A stretch of 58,029 nt of DNA from Rhizobium sp. P40RR-XXII (GTDB taxonomy: Bacteria > Pseudomonadota > Alphaproteobacteria > Rhizobiales > Rhizobiaceae), in assembly GCF_012641405.1 (NCBI RefSeq), contig NZ_JABAII010000028.1:1-58029 (forward strand). The letters are read 5' to 3'. Shown here one piece after another: positions 49,985-58,029 of this stretch (position 1 is its first letter; each line of letters begins with the position of its first letter). The notes under the pieces are model-generated. The model searched no databases. It had not been told where the DNA came from and worked only from the letters and a program-made list of their open reading frames with translations. A program made the translations under genes and the position numbers.

Positions 49985-51601
49985 TCACCTCTTCGGTTTG
50001 CGTTGGTTCCTAGAAGCATTGTATCGTGCGACCAATCCTGGAGCGGCTTCCTCGACACGTCTTGCAACATCTGCCTTTTGCTCTTCGGTAATTGCTCCAG
50101 GGCTATGATCGTGAAGGGTCTTGATAACTTCGGCTCGTGAGCGGCCATGTTGGCCGATACTTTCATTGATTACGCGTTCTTGGACCGTTTTCCAATTTGC
50201 CTTTGCCTTGCCGTATTGGGCGAGTTCGTTGGCGGCGCTATCTCCCAAAATCTTCTCTACCCCCTCTGATTTTTGGAGCTTGGGGATAAGTTCAATCCGT
50301 CGTTCGACTTCCTCAGTGATATCTTCAACATCAGTGGGAACTGAGAGGACAATGACGTCTCGTTTCATTTGTGTTGGGAATGTCGGGGTGATTGGCTTCG
50401 GAGCAGCGACATCACCATCAGCGAACAAGTTGGGGAACAGTCGTTCTCTGTAATCAAGTGGGAAAGCAATGCGGACCGGTGTCTTCGGCGAGGATGATTT
50501 CAAAAAGCCCGCATCGACCAGCTCCTTCGTCGTTTTGCGCGCAGTTCGATCTGTGGTCTTTGTGATCAAATTGACATCACCGCGATTCAGCGAACCATGG
50601 CGAAGGACGGCTGAAATCACGTCTGGAGCCCATTTGTCATCGGTGACAGACTCTACCAACTTTCGGTAACGAGCCTCCAGGGTTTCGAAAGCAAAAACTG
50701 CCTTTGAAAAATTGATCTGATCCAACGCGACCGAGAGAAACCATTCGCAATAATCCTGAAGGGCTTTTGCGGATAAATTGCCGCGCCCATCCCTTTCGCC
50801 CATTCGCTGTGAGTCAGCGTAATCCATCATGCGCTTGTATTCAGTCTTCTCATTCAAGCCACGAGCCAATCCCCGAGAGATCGACCAAAGTCCTTTACCG
50901 CCCACTCCCGCATTTTGCGCCATTGCGTGCGACATCAGTCTGCTGACACGACCGTTTCCATCAGTGAAGGGGTGGATGAAGTTCAATCTGTGGTGAGCGG
51001 CAGCAATCGAAATAATCCGGCTGGTCGCGCTAGCTTGTGCCATCTTATATCGGTAAGAAAAATATTTCATGAAAGCGCTGACGACTTGAGACGATGGTGG
51101 GTAATGCCGGCCTACCGCGACGTCGTCTTTATCCGTTGCACGAAATTGGCCTGGTACGATCTCCACTTTACTCCCATCCGGACGTTCCACGAACCGGAAC
51201 TCATTCGGCATTTCCTCGTAAAACCGGCGATGCACCCACGAAATGAATTCAATCGAGGTCGGCTCGGGTAATGCTGCGCTGTGGCTAAGATGGTCAATTT
51301 CCCTTTGCACTATTACGTGAGCTTTGGCTTCGAGAGCCAATGGACGGGTTGCCTCTTCAACTTCAGCGCCCGCCAATGCTCTCTCGATATCCTTTGGGCG
51401 AGTGTTGTGCCCCTCGATTAGATTGGAGTAATAGCAATTCATTACGCGGACGAGGTCCGCCAGCTCAGATGCTGCGTCGTTGTGTAGCCCACTACCCAAG
51501 TTAGCCGCAGCCATTTGTATTTCGACAACGAGATCGGACAAGCTCGATGGGATGCTTCCTTCAAAAAAAGCGGGCTCGATGCGGGTGGGAACTTCTTCCA
51601 T
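49985..51601 (-). CDS. Fic domain protein, class II self-inhibited AMPylase-like
   Basis: Protein of 538 residues. The Fic core carries the complete motif H210-PFTDGNGR218, which transfers AMP (or another nucleotide) from NTP onto a target hydroxyl. An N-terminal inhibitory helix has S59-N-L-I-E63-G64, matching (S/T)xxxE(G/N); its glutamate blocks the ATP gamma-phosphate, so the enzyme is auto-inhibited. After the Fic domain comes a winged-helix-like region (VISAVLRHGSLNRGDVNLIT) and a charged, lysine/arginine-rich C-terminus. No separate antitoxin gene is adjacent. The start codon sits directly behind one copy of a repeated motif (see 51604-51807). G+C content is lower than its neighbours, suggesting transfer. 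Confidence 0.88.
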   Translation of the reverse strand: MEEVPTRIEPAFFEGSIPSSLSDLVVEIQMAAANLGSGLHNDAASELADLVRVMNCYYSNLIEGHNTRPKDIERALAGAEVEEATRPLALEAKAHVIVQREIDHLSHSAALPEPTSIEFISWVHRRFYEEMPNEFRFVERPDGSKVEIVPGQFRATDKDDVAVGRHYPPSSQVVSAFMKYFSYRYKMAQASATSRIISIAAAHHRLNFIHPFTDGNGRVSRLMSHAMAQNAGVGGKGLWSISRGLARGLNEKTEYKRMMDYADSQRMGERDGRGNLSAKALQDYCEWFLSVALDQINFSKAVFAFETLEARYRKLVESVTDDKWAPDVISAVLRHGSLNRGDVNLITKTTDRTARKTTKELVDAGFLKSSSPKTPVRIAFPLDYRERLFPNLFADGDVAAPKPITPTFPTQMKRDVIVLSVPTDVEDITEEVERRIELIPKLQKSEGVEKILGDSAANELAQYGKAKANWKTVQERVINESIGQHGRSRAEVIKTLHDHSPGAITEEQKADVARRVEEAAPGLVARYNASRNQRKPKR

Positions 51602-51603
51602 TT

Positions 51604-51807
51604 TTCCGATCTTTGCATCACTAAAACATACATATATCTAGTATGTTAGGCTGAGAACGGCAAATTTTTTTCCGATCTTTACTTCCGATCTTTTAAGTTT
51701 AGCCGATTGCGTAAAATTTTCCGATGTTGGGATTTCAAAATATCTTTTTTTATCAATTAGATGAGAGAATTTTCGGATAAAATTTCCGAACTTCGCTTCC
51801 GATCTCT
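51604..51807 (-). promoter_or_regulatory. AT-rich region with iterated AGATCGGAA motif upstream of fic
   Basis: Six copies of a short motif, TTCCGATCTTT or close variants in plus orientation, lie at 51604-51614, 51670-51680, 51683-51693, 51719-51728, 51784-51794 and 51797-51807. All have the same orientation; one reversed ATCCGAAA-like copy is at about 51771. AACATAC and GTATGTT (51625-51631 and 51641-51647) form a perfect interrupted inverted repeat. The region is far richer in A+T than surrounding DNA. It looks like a regulator array in the fic promoter; the binding factor is unknown. Confidence 0.6.
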
Positions 51808-51847
51808 GGAAACCGGCGAGCAAGCCGACGGGGAAGCAAGATGCGTA

Positions 51848-52633
51848 TCAGGCCTTGCGCGCCCTGATATGCAGGAAGATCGGTGCTATGCGGGTATCAG
51901 CGACCACCGGTTCGGCAAACGCCACCTCGCGGCTTGCCATCGGTTCACCAAATGCCTCGATCACAAGACCGGCACCAACTATCATCGATACCCAGCTTGT
52001 AAGCGTTCGGTGAAATCGAGGAATCGAGAATGGCGTCAGCGCCGAACGCTCTTCTGCGGGGATGGACGAGAAGACCCAGCGTTCGATTCGCCCGTCTCTC
52101 TCGTCGAAATAGTCGGCAATTTGAACCGCAATCGGCTCGCCTTTTTCGTCACGGATGTTCTTGCGTGTTGGCGGCACGAAGCAGGGATGGAGGATGGAAA
52201 ACTGCAAAAAGCCATTGGGTCGGAGAATGCGCACTACCTCATTGAGCACGCCCTGCTGGTTAGCCATGTCCATCATCGACATGAAGGCGGTAACAAAATC
52301 GAAGCTTGCCTCGGGAAAGTCGATGGACTGGCCGTCTCCAAGTACATATTCGATGCCGAGCGGATCGCTTGCCTCAGTTTCGCGGGCATAGCGTAGAAAG
52401 GTCGGTGCGATATCAAGACCCGTCATGCGGGCACCAAGGCGCGCGACCGCCCTGGTGTTAGAGCCTTCGCCACAGCCAAGATCAAGCCCCTTTAGGCCGG
52501 TAACCGAGGGCAGCATGTTTAAAAAAGCGGGCGTGTTCAACGCATCGCGATACCTGTCATAGCCCGCGCGGCTGTAGATGGTCCAAGTCTCGGCGTTGTT
52601 TTCCCAATGAGCGGCGACTTCATCGGCGTTCAC
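51848..52633 (-). CDS. SAM-dependent methyltransferase
   Basis: Class I methyltransferase of 261 residues. The SAM motif is GLDLGCGEGSNTRAVARLG, followed by MTGLDIAPTFLRYARE and YVLGDGQSIDFPEASFDFVT. LNEVVRILRPNGFLQFSILH is motif III. GTG at 52633 is preferred as start because AGGAGG lies six bases before it, whereas an ATG two codons earlier is directly adjacent to that sequence. It converges with no gene and is 46 bases beyond the AT-rich fic region. Substrate unknown. Confidence 0.82.
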   Translation of the reverse strand: MNADEVAAHWENNAETWTIYSRAGYDRYRDALNTPAFLNMLPSVTGLKGLDLGCGEGSNTRAVARLGARMTGLDIAPTFLRYARETEASDPLGIEYVLGDGQSIDFPEASFDFVTAFMSMMDMANQQGVLNEVVRILRPNGFLQFSILHPCFVPPTRKNIRDEKGEPIAVQIADYFDERDGRIERWVFSSIPAEERSALTPFSIPRFHRTLTSWVSMIVGAGLVIEAFGEPMASREVAFAEPVVADTRIAPIFLHIRARKA

Positions 52634-52838
52634 GGTCATCCTCCTGCCCAATATTATCGGACCGGGAGGTATAAAGGAGATGCACCGGAAGGGGAAGGCG
52701 CGCATTGCAACTGCGGTTCACCGGCGCGGTGATCAACGATCGCAAGGAGATCGCGCGAATTCTTCCCTGGCGGCAAGGTCCGGCCTGCCAAGCGAGCCGG
52801 ACCCTCAGTGCTGTGAATGGGAGGTTCGTCAGGTGCCA

Positions 52839-54623
52839 TTATGCCGGTAGCTGGAAAGCCCAGTTAGCGATTAACACGATAGCGAGGCCCCCGACGAGCG
52901 CGACATAGGGCAGGATGCCCGCTTTCTTGACACCCAGATCTTGGCCGATCAGCCCAAGATCGTCCATGGCGCCTGCCGGGAATTTGCCGCCGTCGCGCAC
53001 ATAGTGCCTGTAGGCGAAGACCGGCAGGATCAGCGCCGCGAAGGCGAAGCCGATCCAGAGTGCATTCGCATAGCCCCAAACCTTGGCACCGGCGCCGAGG
53101 AAGAGGGCATTGACGAAGGCAAGCACGGTGTTGAGGCCGATGAGCCAGGACGGCGCTTTCCACGGACGCTCGATATGCCCGGAGTCCATGCGATGGATCC
53201 AGCCGGAATTGAGGTTGAGGAAGTTGAAGATGATGTATCCGACGTTGGACACAGCCAGCACGAAGAAATAGCCGCTGGTGTCGGACGCGATGGCCAGGAG
53301 GAAGAGATTAAAGGCGAAGTCCGTCCACATCGCTCTCGTCGGCGCGCCGTTCTCGTTCACATGATCGAGATATTTCGGCAGCCATCCATCCTTCGAGCCC
53401 TGATAGAGGGTGCGAGACGAACCGGCCATCGCCGTCATGATAGCGAGGAACAGTGCAAGGATCATCAGGATGACGAGCAGCTGCGTCACGATGCGGCCGG
53501 CGCCGATGAGGCCGCCGAGCGCTTCACCGACGCCGGTGCCGTCGACGATGCCCGGTGCCAGCATGCCCGCATGGCCAAGCACGCCCTGAAAGGCGAAGGG
53601 CACGAGGAAGAAGAAGATGCAGCAGGCAAGCCCCGAATAGAAGATCGCCTTGAACGTATCCGTCTTCGGGTTCTTGAGCTCGCGGGTATAGCAGACTGCC
53701 GTCTCGAAACCGTAGGTCGACCAGGCGGCAATATAAAGGCCGCCGAGGAAGAGTGTCCAGCCGCCATTGCTCCAGGTGCCGTCGGTCGCGGCGTAAGCCG
53801 CTGTCGGCGGCAACAGTCCCGTAACGTTGGCGGAGACGATCTGGCCGCTGACGATCGGATAGACGCCGATGATGAGCAGTGGCACTAGAACGATGATGGC
53901 GAGCCATTTCTGCACGCTCGCCGTTTCGGAAATGCCGCGATGCTGGATCGCGAAGATGATCAACATCAGGATGCCGCCGATGAAGAAGGTGGCGTTGATA
54001 TTGGCGGTTGCGAGGAAGGGAATATTGAAGCTGACGAGAGACCAGTTGCGGATGGCGGGCGTAAAGGCGGCAACGCCATCGGCGCTGAGCAGCGCTTTTA
54101 CCGCATCGTCTGGCGATGTGCCGGCATGGGCCGCGATGTATTCGGCAATGCGCGGGCTATCGGCGGTGATCGACGTCGCATGCGCGCTGATCCAGCTCAA
54201 GACGGCCTGTGAATCCGCTGCGGGAATGGGGAAGAGGGCATTGAGGATATAACCGGCCGCAATGGCGCAGCCGAGCGAGAGCACCGGCGACCAGGCAAAC
54301 CAGTTGCACCAGACGGACAGTGGCGCGATGAATTTCGAATAGCGCAGCCAGGCCGTCGCGCCATAGACCGAGGCGCCGCCGGACTTGTTGGCGAACATGC
54401 CGGCAATTTCCGCATAGGTAAACGATTGCAGGAAGCCCATGATCATCGAGATGATCCACACAACGAAGGCAAGCTTGCCCGTGGTGCCGGCGATACCGCC
54501 AATGGAGAAGAGAACAAGCGGCGGCACGCCGGCAGCCACCCAGAACGCGCCCTTCCAGTCAAGCGCGCGTATAAGTTTTCCTTCGGTGCCGGCAGAAGCG
54601 CCGGCGTCCACGATATCCGTCAT
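52839..54623 (-). CDS. APC family amino-acid/polyamine permease
   Basis: Secondary transporter of 594 residues with about twelve to fourteen membrane helices. The APC opening is ALDWKGAFWVAAGVPPLVLF, with SFTYAEIAGMFANKSGGASV and WSTYGFETAVCYTRELKNPK as family landmarks. A periplasmic or cytoplasmic insertion (about residues 145-200) enlarges it compared with typical 450-500-residue members. The ATG at 54623 is the first start with transporter-like sequence. It is divergent from a DUF1989-GcvT fusion enzyme, which probably acts on the imported compound. Confidence 0.85.
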   Translation of the reverse strand: MTDIVDAGASAGTEGKLIRALDWKGAFWVAAGVPPLVLFSIGGIAGTTGKLAFVVWIISMIMGFLQSFTYAEIAGMFANKSGGASVYGATAWLRYSKFIAPLSVWCNWFAWSPVLSLGCAIAAGYILNALFPIPAADSQAVLSWISAHATSITADSPRIAEYIAAHAGTSPDDAVKALLSADGVAAFTPAIRNWSLVSFNIPFLATANINATFFIGGILMLIIFAIQHRGISETASVQKWLAIIVLVPLLIIGVYPIVSGQIVSANVTGLLPPTAAYAATDGTWSNGGWTLFLGGLYIAAWSTYGFETAVCYTRELKNPKTDTFKAIFYSGLACCIFFFLVPFAFQGVLGHAGMLAPGIVDGTGVGEALGGLIGAGRIVTQLLVILMILALFLAIMTAMAGSSRTLYQGSKDGWLPKYLDHVNENGAPTRAMWTDFAFNLFLLAIASDTSGYFFVLAVSNVGYIIFNFLNLNSGWIHRMDSGHIERPWKAPSWLIGLNTVLAFVNALFLGAGAKVWGYANALWIGFAFAALILPVFAYRHYVRDGGKFPAGAMDDLGLIGQDLGVKKAGILPYVALVGGLAIVLIANWAFQLPA

Positions 54624-54744
54624 TGTCGAAATTCCCCATTTTGTTCCGGACGTATCTCTCGTACGTCTCCCTGAACGTGCCTCCCATGGCATTGCGGGGC
54701 GTGCTGGAGGTTTTCATAAGCCGAGTCTGTGCGCGGGTTTCCAG

Positions 54745-54793
54745 ATGCATGCCCTTTATGCATAGTGAAGATATTTTCTTTTTAGTCAATATC
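54745..54793. promoter_or_regulatory. Inverted repeats in the APC/DUF1989 divergent promoter region
   Basis: ATGCAT-GCCCTTT-ATGCAT (54745-54763) pairs two palindromic hexamers, and GATATT (54770-54775) with AATATC (54788-54793) forms a second dyad in a T-rich stretch. Both lie in the 244-base gap between the divergent transporter and enzyme genes. They are candidate regulator sites; no regulator gene is adjacent. Confidence 0.4.
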
Positions 54794-54867
54794 CCTTTAC
54801 TTTCCACCGGCATTTTGTCAGCATGATTCCGGTGCCTCGACGCACCCCCATTTCCCGAGAGGGCTCT

Positions 54868-57237
54868 ATGCGAGATCTCCACCCGCCAACAGCCGGAATA
54901 CGGCCGATTTCGGCGAGCATCGTGCGCTATCCGGGCATTCCGGCGTTGCCGCAAGATACCGAACGCTATCGCTGCAAGGGCGGCGGGTCGCTGGTCTTGC
55001 GAGTCGAGCCCGGTGATCGGATTACGCTGACGGATAGCGAAGGCGGCCAGATCTGCGAACTGACCTTTCTAGATGAGAAAGGGCGCTTTCAATCCGCTGG
55101 CCTGGGCACGGCATTCAGCGGTGAGGCGGCAGGCCTGAAGGCTATCCTTTCATCTGGAAATGAAAGTGCTTCTCGCGTGAAAGCAGCGCTGGAACGGCGT
55201 GGAGCCGACATGGCGTCCGCGACGGCGCTGCGCCTCTTCGGCGCGTCATCGCCGGCGGGCAGCACGGCGGAATTCACCGTCGCTCTCAAAGGCCTGCTGA
55301 TCGCCTCAGCGCCGGGCACGGCCATGTCGCCGGAGGCGCAGGATACGGCAACGCCCATCGAGGTCAGGATACGCCGCACGACTATCCTGCGAGATTATAC
55401 GTCCGCGCTGCCGGAACCTCTTGCCGATCCGATCGAAGACATTCGCATCAGAGCGGCGACCGCTTCCGCCTATTTCGTTCGGGCCGGCGAGTATATCCAG
55501 ATCATCGATGTCTATGGCCGGCAATGCACCGACTTTCAGGCCTTTTCCGCGCGCAAGGTCGACAAAGGGCTCGATCTCGCGCTCGATTCCACTGTCACCC
55601 GCACCCTGCTCGGTCGCAGCTACCCGGCACCCGGACTTCCGTCCAAGGCTTTCGATCGCGATTTCGAGCCGCTGGTGGAAATCGTGCAGGATACGGTCGG
55701 CCGCCACGATGCCTTCGCCACCGCCTGCAATTCCCGTTATTACGACGACATGGGCTATCCCGGCCATGTAAACTGCACCGACAATTTCAATGCGGCGCTC
55801 GCACCCTATGGCATCGCCGGCCGCAAAGGCTGGGAGGCACTGAACTACTTCTACAACACCAATCTCGATCACAATAATCAGCTCTATCTCGACGAACCCT
55901 GGTCGCGACCAGGGGACTATGTCCTGATGCGTGCGCTGACGGATCTCGTCTGCGTCTCCTCATCCTGCCCCGATGACATCGATGCGGCCAATGGCTGGGA
56001 CCCGACCGATATCCACGTGCGCACCTTTTCCGGCAAAGAAAAATTCACACGAGCGGTGGCCTATCGCATGACCCCTGATGCCGACCCCGAACTGACGCGG
56101 GAGACCGCGTTTCACCCGCGCCTCTCCGCCCTGACGCGTGACTACACCGAATATCGTGGCTTCTGGCTGCCGAACCGCTTCTCCTCGGAAGGACCGGTCG
56201 AGGAATACTGGGCCTGCCGCGAACGCGCCGTCGTGATGGATCTCTCGCCGCTTCGCAAGTTCGAGGTGACGGGGCCGGATGCGGAAGAACTGCTGCAATA
56301 TTGCCTGACGCGCGACGTGCGCAAGCTGTCGCCCGGCCAGGTCGTCTATTCCGCCATGTGCTACGAGCATGGCGGCATGATCGACGACGGCACGCTGTTT
56401 CGTCTCGGCGATAAGAACTTCCGCTGGATCGGCGGCGATGACTATAGCGGTATCTGGCTGCGCGAGCAGGCCGCGAAGAAGGGCTTCAAGGCCTGGATCC
56501 GCTCCTCCACCGACCAGATGCACAACATCGCGCTGCAAGGCCCGAAAAGCCGGGATATCGTGAAAGAGATCATCTGGACTGCGCCCCGGCAGCCGACGAT
56601 CAGCGAACTCGAATGGTTCCGTTTCGCGGTCGGCCGTATCGGCCATTTCGAGGGCGCGCCGATCGTCGTTTCCCGCACCGGTTATACCGGCGAACTCGGC
56701 TACGAGATCTTCTGCCACCCGAAGGATGCGGCAACCGTCTTCGACGCTGTCTGGAAAGCCGGCGTGCCCTATGGTCTAAAACCGATGGGTCTGGAGGCAC
56801 TGGACATGGTGCGCATCGAGGCCGGCCTTGTCTTCGCCCATCATGAGTTCGACGATCAGACTGATCCCTTCGAGGCGGGCATCGGCTTCACCGTGCCCCT
56901 GAAATCCAAGCAGGACGAGTTCATCGGCCGCGAGGCACTGATCCGCAGAAAGGAAAATCCGCGCCATCTGACGGTAGGCCTCGATGTCGAAGCAAACGAA
57001 GCCATCGGCCATGGTGATTGCATCCATATAGGCCGGGCGCAAATCGGTGTGGTTACCAGCGCGACACGGTCGCCGATTCTCGGCAAGACCATTGCGCTCG
57101 CCCGCGTCGATGTCACCCATGCGGCTGTCGGCACCAAGGTCGAGATCGGCAAGCTCGATGGTCAACAGAAGCGGCTTCCGGCCGTCATCGTGCCCCTATC
57201 ACATTACGACCCGCAGAAGACGCGGCCGCGCTCCTAG
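54868..57237 (+). CDS. DUF1989-GcvT fusion enzyme
   Basis: Protein of 789 residues in three parts. Residues 1-185 are a beta-rich segment resembling a degenerate DUF1989 (VLRVEPGDRITLTDSEGGQI). Residues 190-395 are a clear DUF1989 (urea-carboxylase-associated family) with AGEYIQIIDVYGRQCTDFQA, C303 in HVNCTDNFNAAL, and C367 in SSSCPDDIDAANGWDP. Residues 425-789 are a GcvT-like aminomethyltransferase domain with tetrahydrofolate-binding features (SRTGYTGELGYEIF, GLEALDMVRIEAGL). DUF1989 proteins include subunits of carboxyguanidine deiminase, and GcvT-like domains pass one-carbon units to folate. ATG at 54868 follows GAGAGGG; an ATG 45 bases upstream is possible. Confidence 0.82.
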   Translation: MRDLHPPTAGIRPISASIVRYPGIPALPQDTERYRCKGGGSLVLRVEPGDRITLTDSEGGQICELTFLDEKGRFQSAGLGTAFSGEAAGLKAILSSGNESASRVKAALERRGADMASATALRLFGASSPAGSTAEFTVALKGLLIASAPGTAMSPEAQDTATPIEVRIRRTTILRDYTSALPEPLADPIEDIRIRAATASAYFVRAGEYIQIIDVYGRQCTDFQAFSARKVDKGLDLALDSTVTRTLLGRSYPAPGLPSKAFDRDFEPLVEIVQDTVGRHDAFATACNSRYYDDMGYPGHVNCTDNFNAALAPYGIAGRKGWEALNYFYNTNLDHNNQLYLDEPWSRPGDYVLMRALTDLVCVSSSCPDDIDAANGWDPTDIHVRTFSGKEKFTRAVAYRMTPDADPELTRETAFHPRLSALTRDYTEYRGFWLPNRFSSEGPVEEYWACRERAVVMDLSPLRKFEVTGPDAEELLQYCLTRDVRKLSPGQVVYSAMCYEHGGMIDDGTLFRLGDKNFRWIGGDDYSGIWLREQAAKKGFKAWIRSSTDQMHNIALQGPKSRDIVKEIIWTAPRQPTISELEWFRFAVGRIGHFEGAPIVVSRTGYTGELGYEIFCHPKDAATVFDAVWKAGVPYGLKPMGLEALDMVRIEAGLVFAHHEFDDQTDPFEAGIGFTVPLKSKQDEFIGREALIRRKENPRHLTVGLDVEANEAIGHGDCIHIGRAQIGVVTSATRSPILGKTIALARVDVTHAAVGTKVEIGKLDGQQKRLPAVIVPLSHYDPQKTRPRS

Positions 57238-57605
57238 AGCATCTCCGGCCCTTCCATCTCCAGGGTTTACGCTACCGAGCGATTATCGGGGTCGACGGCC
57301 TCATATCACCAGCGGGCGAGTACCATCTCATATCCGGCCCGCTCCAGGCGCTGCTTCCGTCCATCGTGGATCTGTTGTCGTTTTCCGATCATTGACGGCG
57401 GCACTCGATGAGCGCTTTTCGGCACAAGCGAATTTATCGCGCGGCACGTAGCGGTTTTCAAGCCGTGATATTCCGCCCTGTCTGTGATGTTCCGCACATC
57501 TCATTGAGGCGGCGGCCTCTATTGTCGCGCTGTCTTAAGCAAGGAGGATAGCCCATACCCCCTCGCGCGGGACAGTTGTACGCTATTCAACAAGAGGAGC
57601 TGAAA
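57238..57605. other. Gene-free region before the terminal small gene
   Basis: About 370 bases without a supported gene. A 63-codon minus frame (57306-57497) has no family features. AAGAGGAG at 57590-57598 is the ribosome-binding site of the next gene. No clear terminator for the fusion-enzyme gene was seen. Confidence 0.4.
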
Positions 57606-57923
57606 ATGGCAGTCGTCAACATACCACCAGATGGAAAAATACATGTACTAGGAAAAGTGCCGGGGACCTTACACGTATATAATCGCGGTCCAAACGCATC
57701 GACGTACAATCTGACGATAATTCACGTCAACAATTGGCAGAACGTCAATATCGCAGCAGGACACACAGATTCTTACGCTGCCAATGGCAATGCAACCTAC
57801 ATTCAGAATCAGAATGGTGGTTCAACCCTCCAGTGCCTATGGGTCGCGGCAGCGGACGAACTTACTCCCCAACAAGCGGGTCTGGAGACGGTGGAGAGCA
57901 TGCCCAGCGTTTCAGGCCATTAA
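57606..57923 (+). CDS. Hypothetical small beta-rich protein
   Basis: Protein of 105 residues, no signal peptide and no motif I recognise. It is rich in asparagine, threonine and valine (NRGPNASTYNLTIIHVNNWQ and HTDSYAANGNATYIQNQNGG) with alternating hydrophobic residues, which predicts a beta-sandwich. AAGAGGAG precedes the ATG at 57606. Codon use is unlike the neighbours, with many ATA, CTA, TTA and AAA codons, suggesting recent transfer. A strong stem-loop follows at 57954. Confidence 0.55.
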   Translation: MAVVNIPPDGKIHVLGKVPGTLHVYNRGPNASTYNLTIIHVNNWQNVNIAAGHTDSYAANGNATYIQNQNGGSTLQCLWVAAADELTPQQAGLETVESMPSVSGH

Positions 57924-57953
57924 GGGTGGCGTCTGAGCGGATTGACTGGACGT

Positions 57954-57979
57954 GGCTCATGGTTTTCGAACCATGAGCC
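57954..57979 (+). terminator. Perfect stem-loop with TTCG tetraloop
   Basis: An 11-base-pair perfect stem (57954-57964 with 57969-57979) is closed by TTCG, one of the most stable tetraloops. It lies 31 bases after the stop of the small gene. The following sequence is C/G-rich rather than T-rich, so it may act as a terminator or a 3'-end stabiliser. Confidence 0.6.
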
Positions 57980-58029
57980 CCGGCCCCCGGCCGCGTGTTT
58001 AATGATGACGCCAAGCAACACAACACGAC

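Noticed and set aside
51638..51823. 61-codon minus-strand frame with repeated RSE-x-K peptides in the fic upstream region
   Set aside because: The peptide repeats are only the translation of the iterated DNA motif; no ribosome-binding site or conserved domain.
57306..57497. 63-codon minus-strand frame after the fusion-enzyme gene
   Set aside because: No start signal and no family features.

Overview
The window looks like part of an alpha-proteobacterial genome of the Rhizobium/Agrobacterium type. The reasons are the even, high-G+C coding style, the many solute-binding-protein ABC importers each paired with its own regulator, the tandem DUF982 proteins (a family concentrated in Rhizobiales), the ECF sigma/NrsF pair, and several decayed gene remnants between operons. 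That density of uptake and catabolism modules is typical of accessory replicons or chromids of rhizobia; the replicon type is inference. No rRNA, tRNA, CRISPR array or replication origin was seen.

Layout. 1-4075: tail of a NUDIX hydrolase, a one-piece dihydroxyacetone-kinase-family kinase, and a class B penicillin-binding protein (FtsI type) standing alone. 4076-8664: a polar amino-acid ABC importer with RidA and an IclR regulator, behind an unusually clean compound palindrome. 8905-9204: a mini-protein resembling sigma region 2. 9498-21703: a large divergent locus. On the minus strand lie a GntR/FCD regulator, two permeases and an ATPase. On the plus strand lie a ureohydrolase, the binding protein, a class III aminotransferase, a gamma-glutamyltransferase-like enzyme, an aldehyde dehydrogenase, a hydroxylysine-kinase-like kinase and a phospho-lyase of the ETNPPL/PHYKPL type. 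21759-25581: a periplasmic molybdoenzyme, cytochrome b and small periplasmic protein, divergent from an ECF sigma factor and NrsF-type anti-sigma; both directions carry the same GTAAC-N16-CGAATG promoter.

25582-36584 is patchy: a fimbrial usher fragment, DUF2934, exonuclease III, a VapBC pair, a frameshifted Gfo/Idh/MocA remnant, a nitrate/taurine-type ABC importer with a 4-oxalomesaconate-tautomerase-like enzyme and LysR regulator, two DUF982 genes, a small membrane protein, a NIPSNAP protein and an IS5-type remnant. 36585-45130: a WGR protein, then a LacI-controlled ribose-type ABC system joined to a phosphotriesterase-like hydrolase, a glutamine-amidotransferase-like protein, a PfkB kinase, a BtpA/SgcQ protein and a TenA protein. 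45281-49843: SDR/LysR, GST and TetR/MFS modules; the last pair shares three operator palindromes. 49985-57923: a self-inhibited Fic protein with an AT-rich promoter full of a repeated motif, a methyltransferase, an APC permease divergent from a DUF1989-GcvT fusion enzyme, and an orphan small protein.

The best candidate for an undescribed system is the 9498-21703 locus. Its gene set fits uptake of a hydroxylated guanidino compound, removal of urea, phosphorylation of the resulting vicinal amino alcohol, and elimination of ammonia and phosphate to give an aldehyde that is then oxidised. For 4-hydroxyarginine this would end at glutamate; for hydroxyagmatine it would end at GABA and succinate. 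The substrate is inference; the enzyme families are read from visible motifs.
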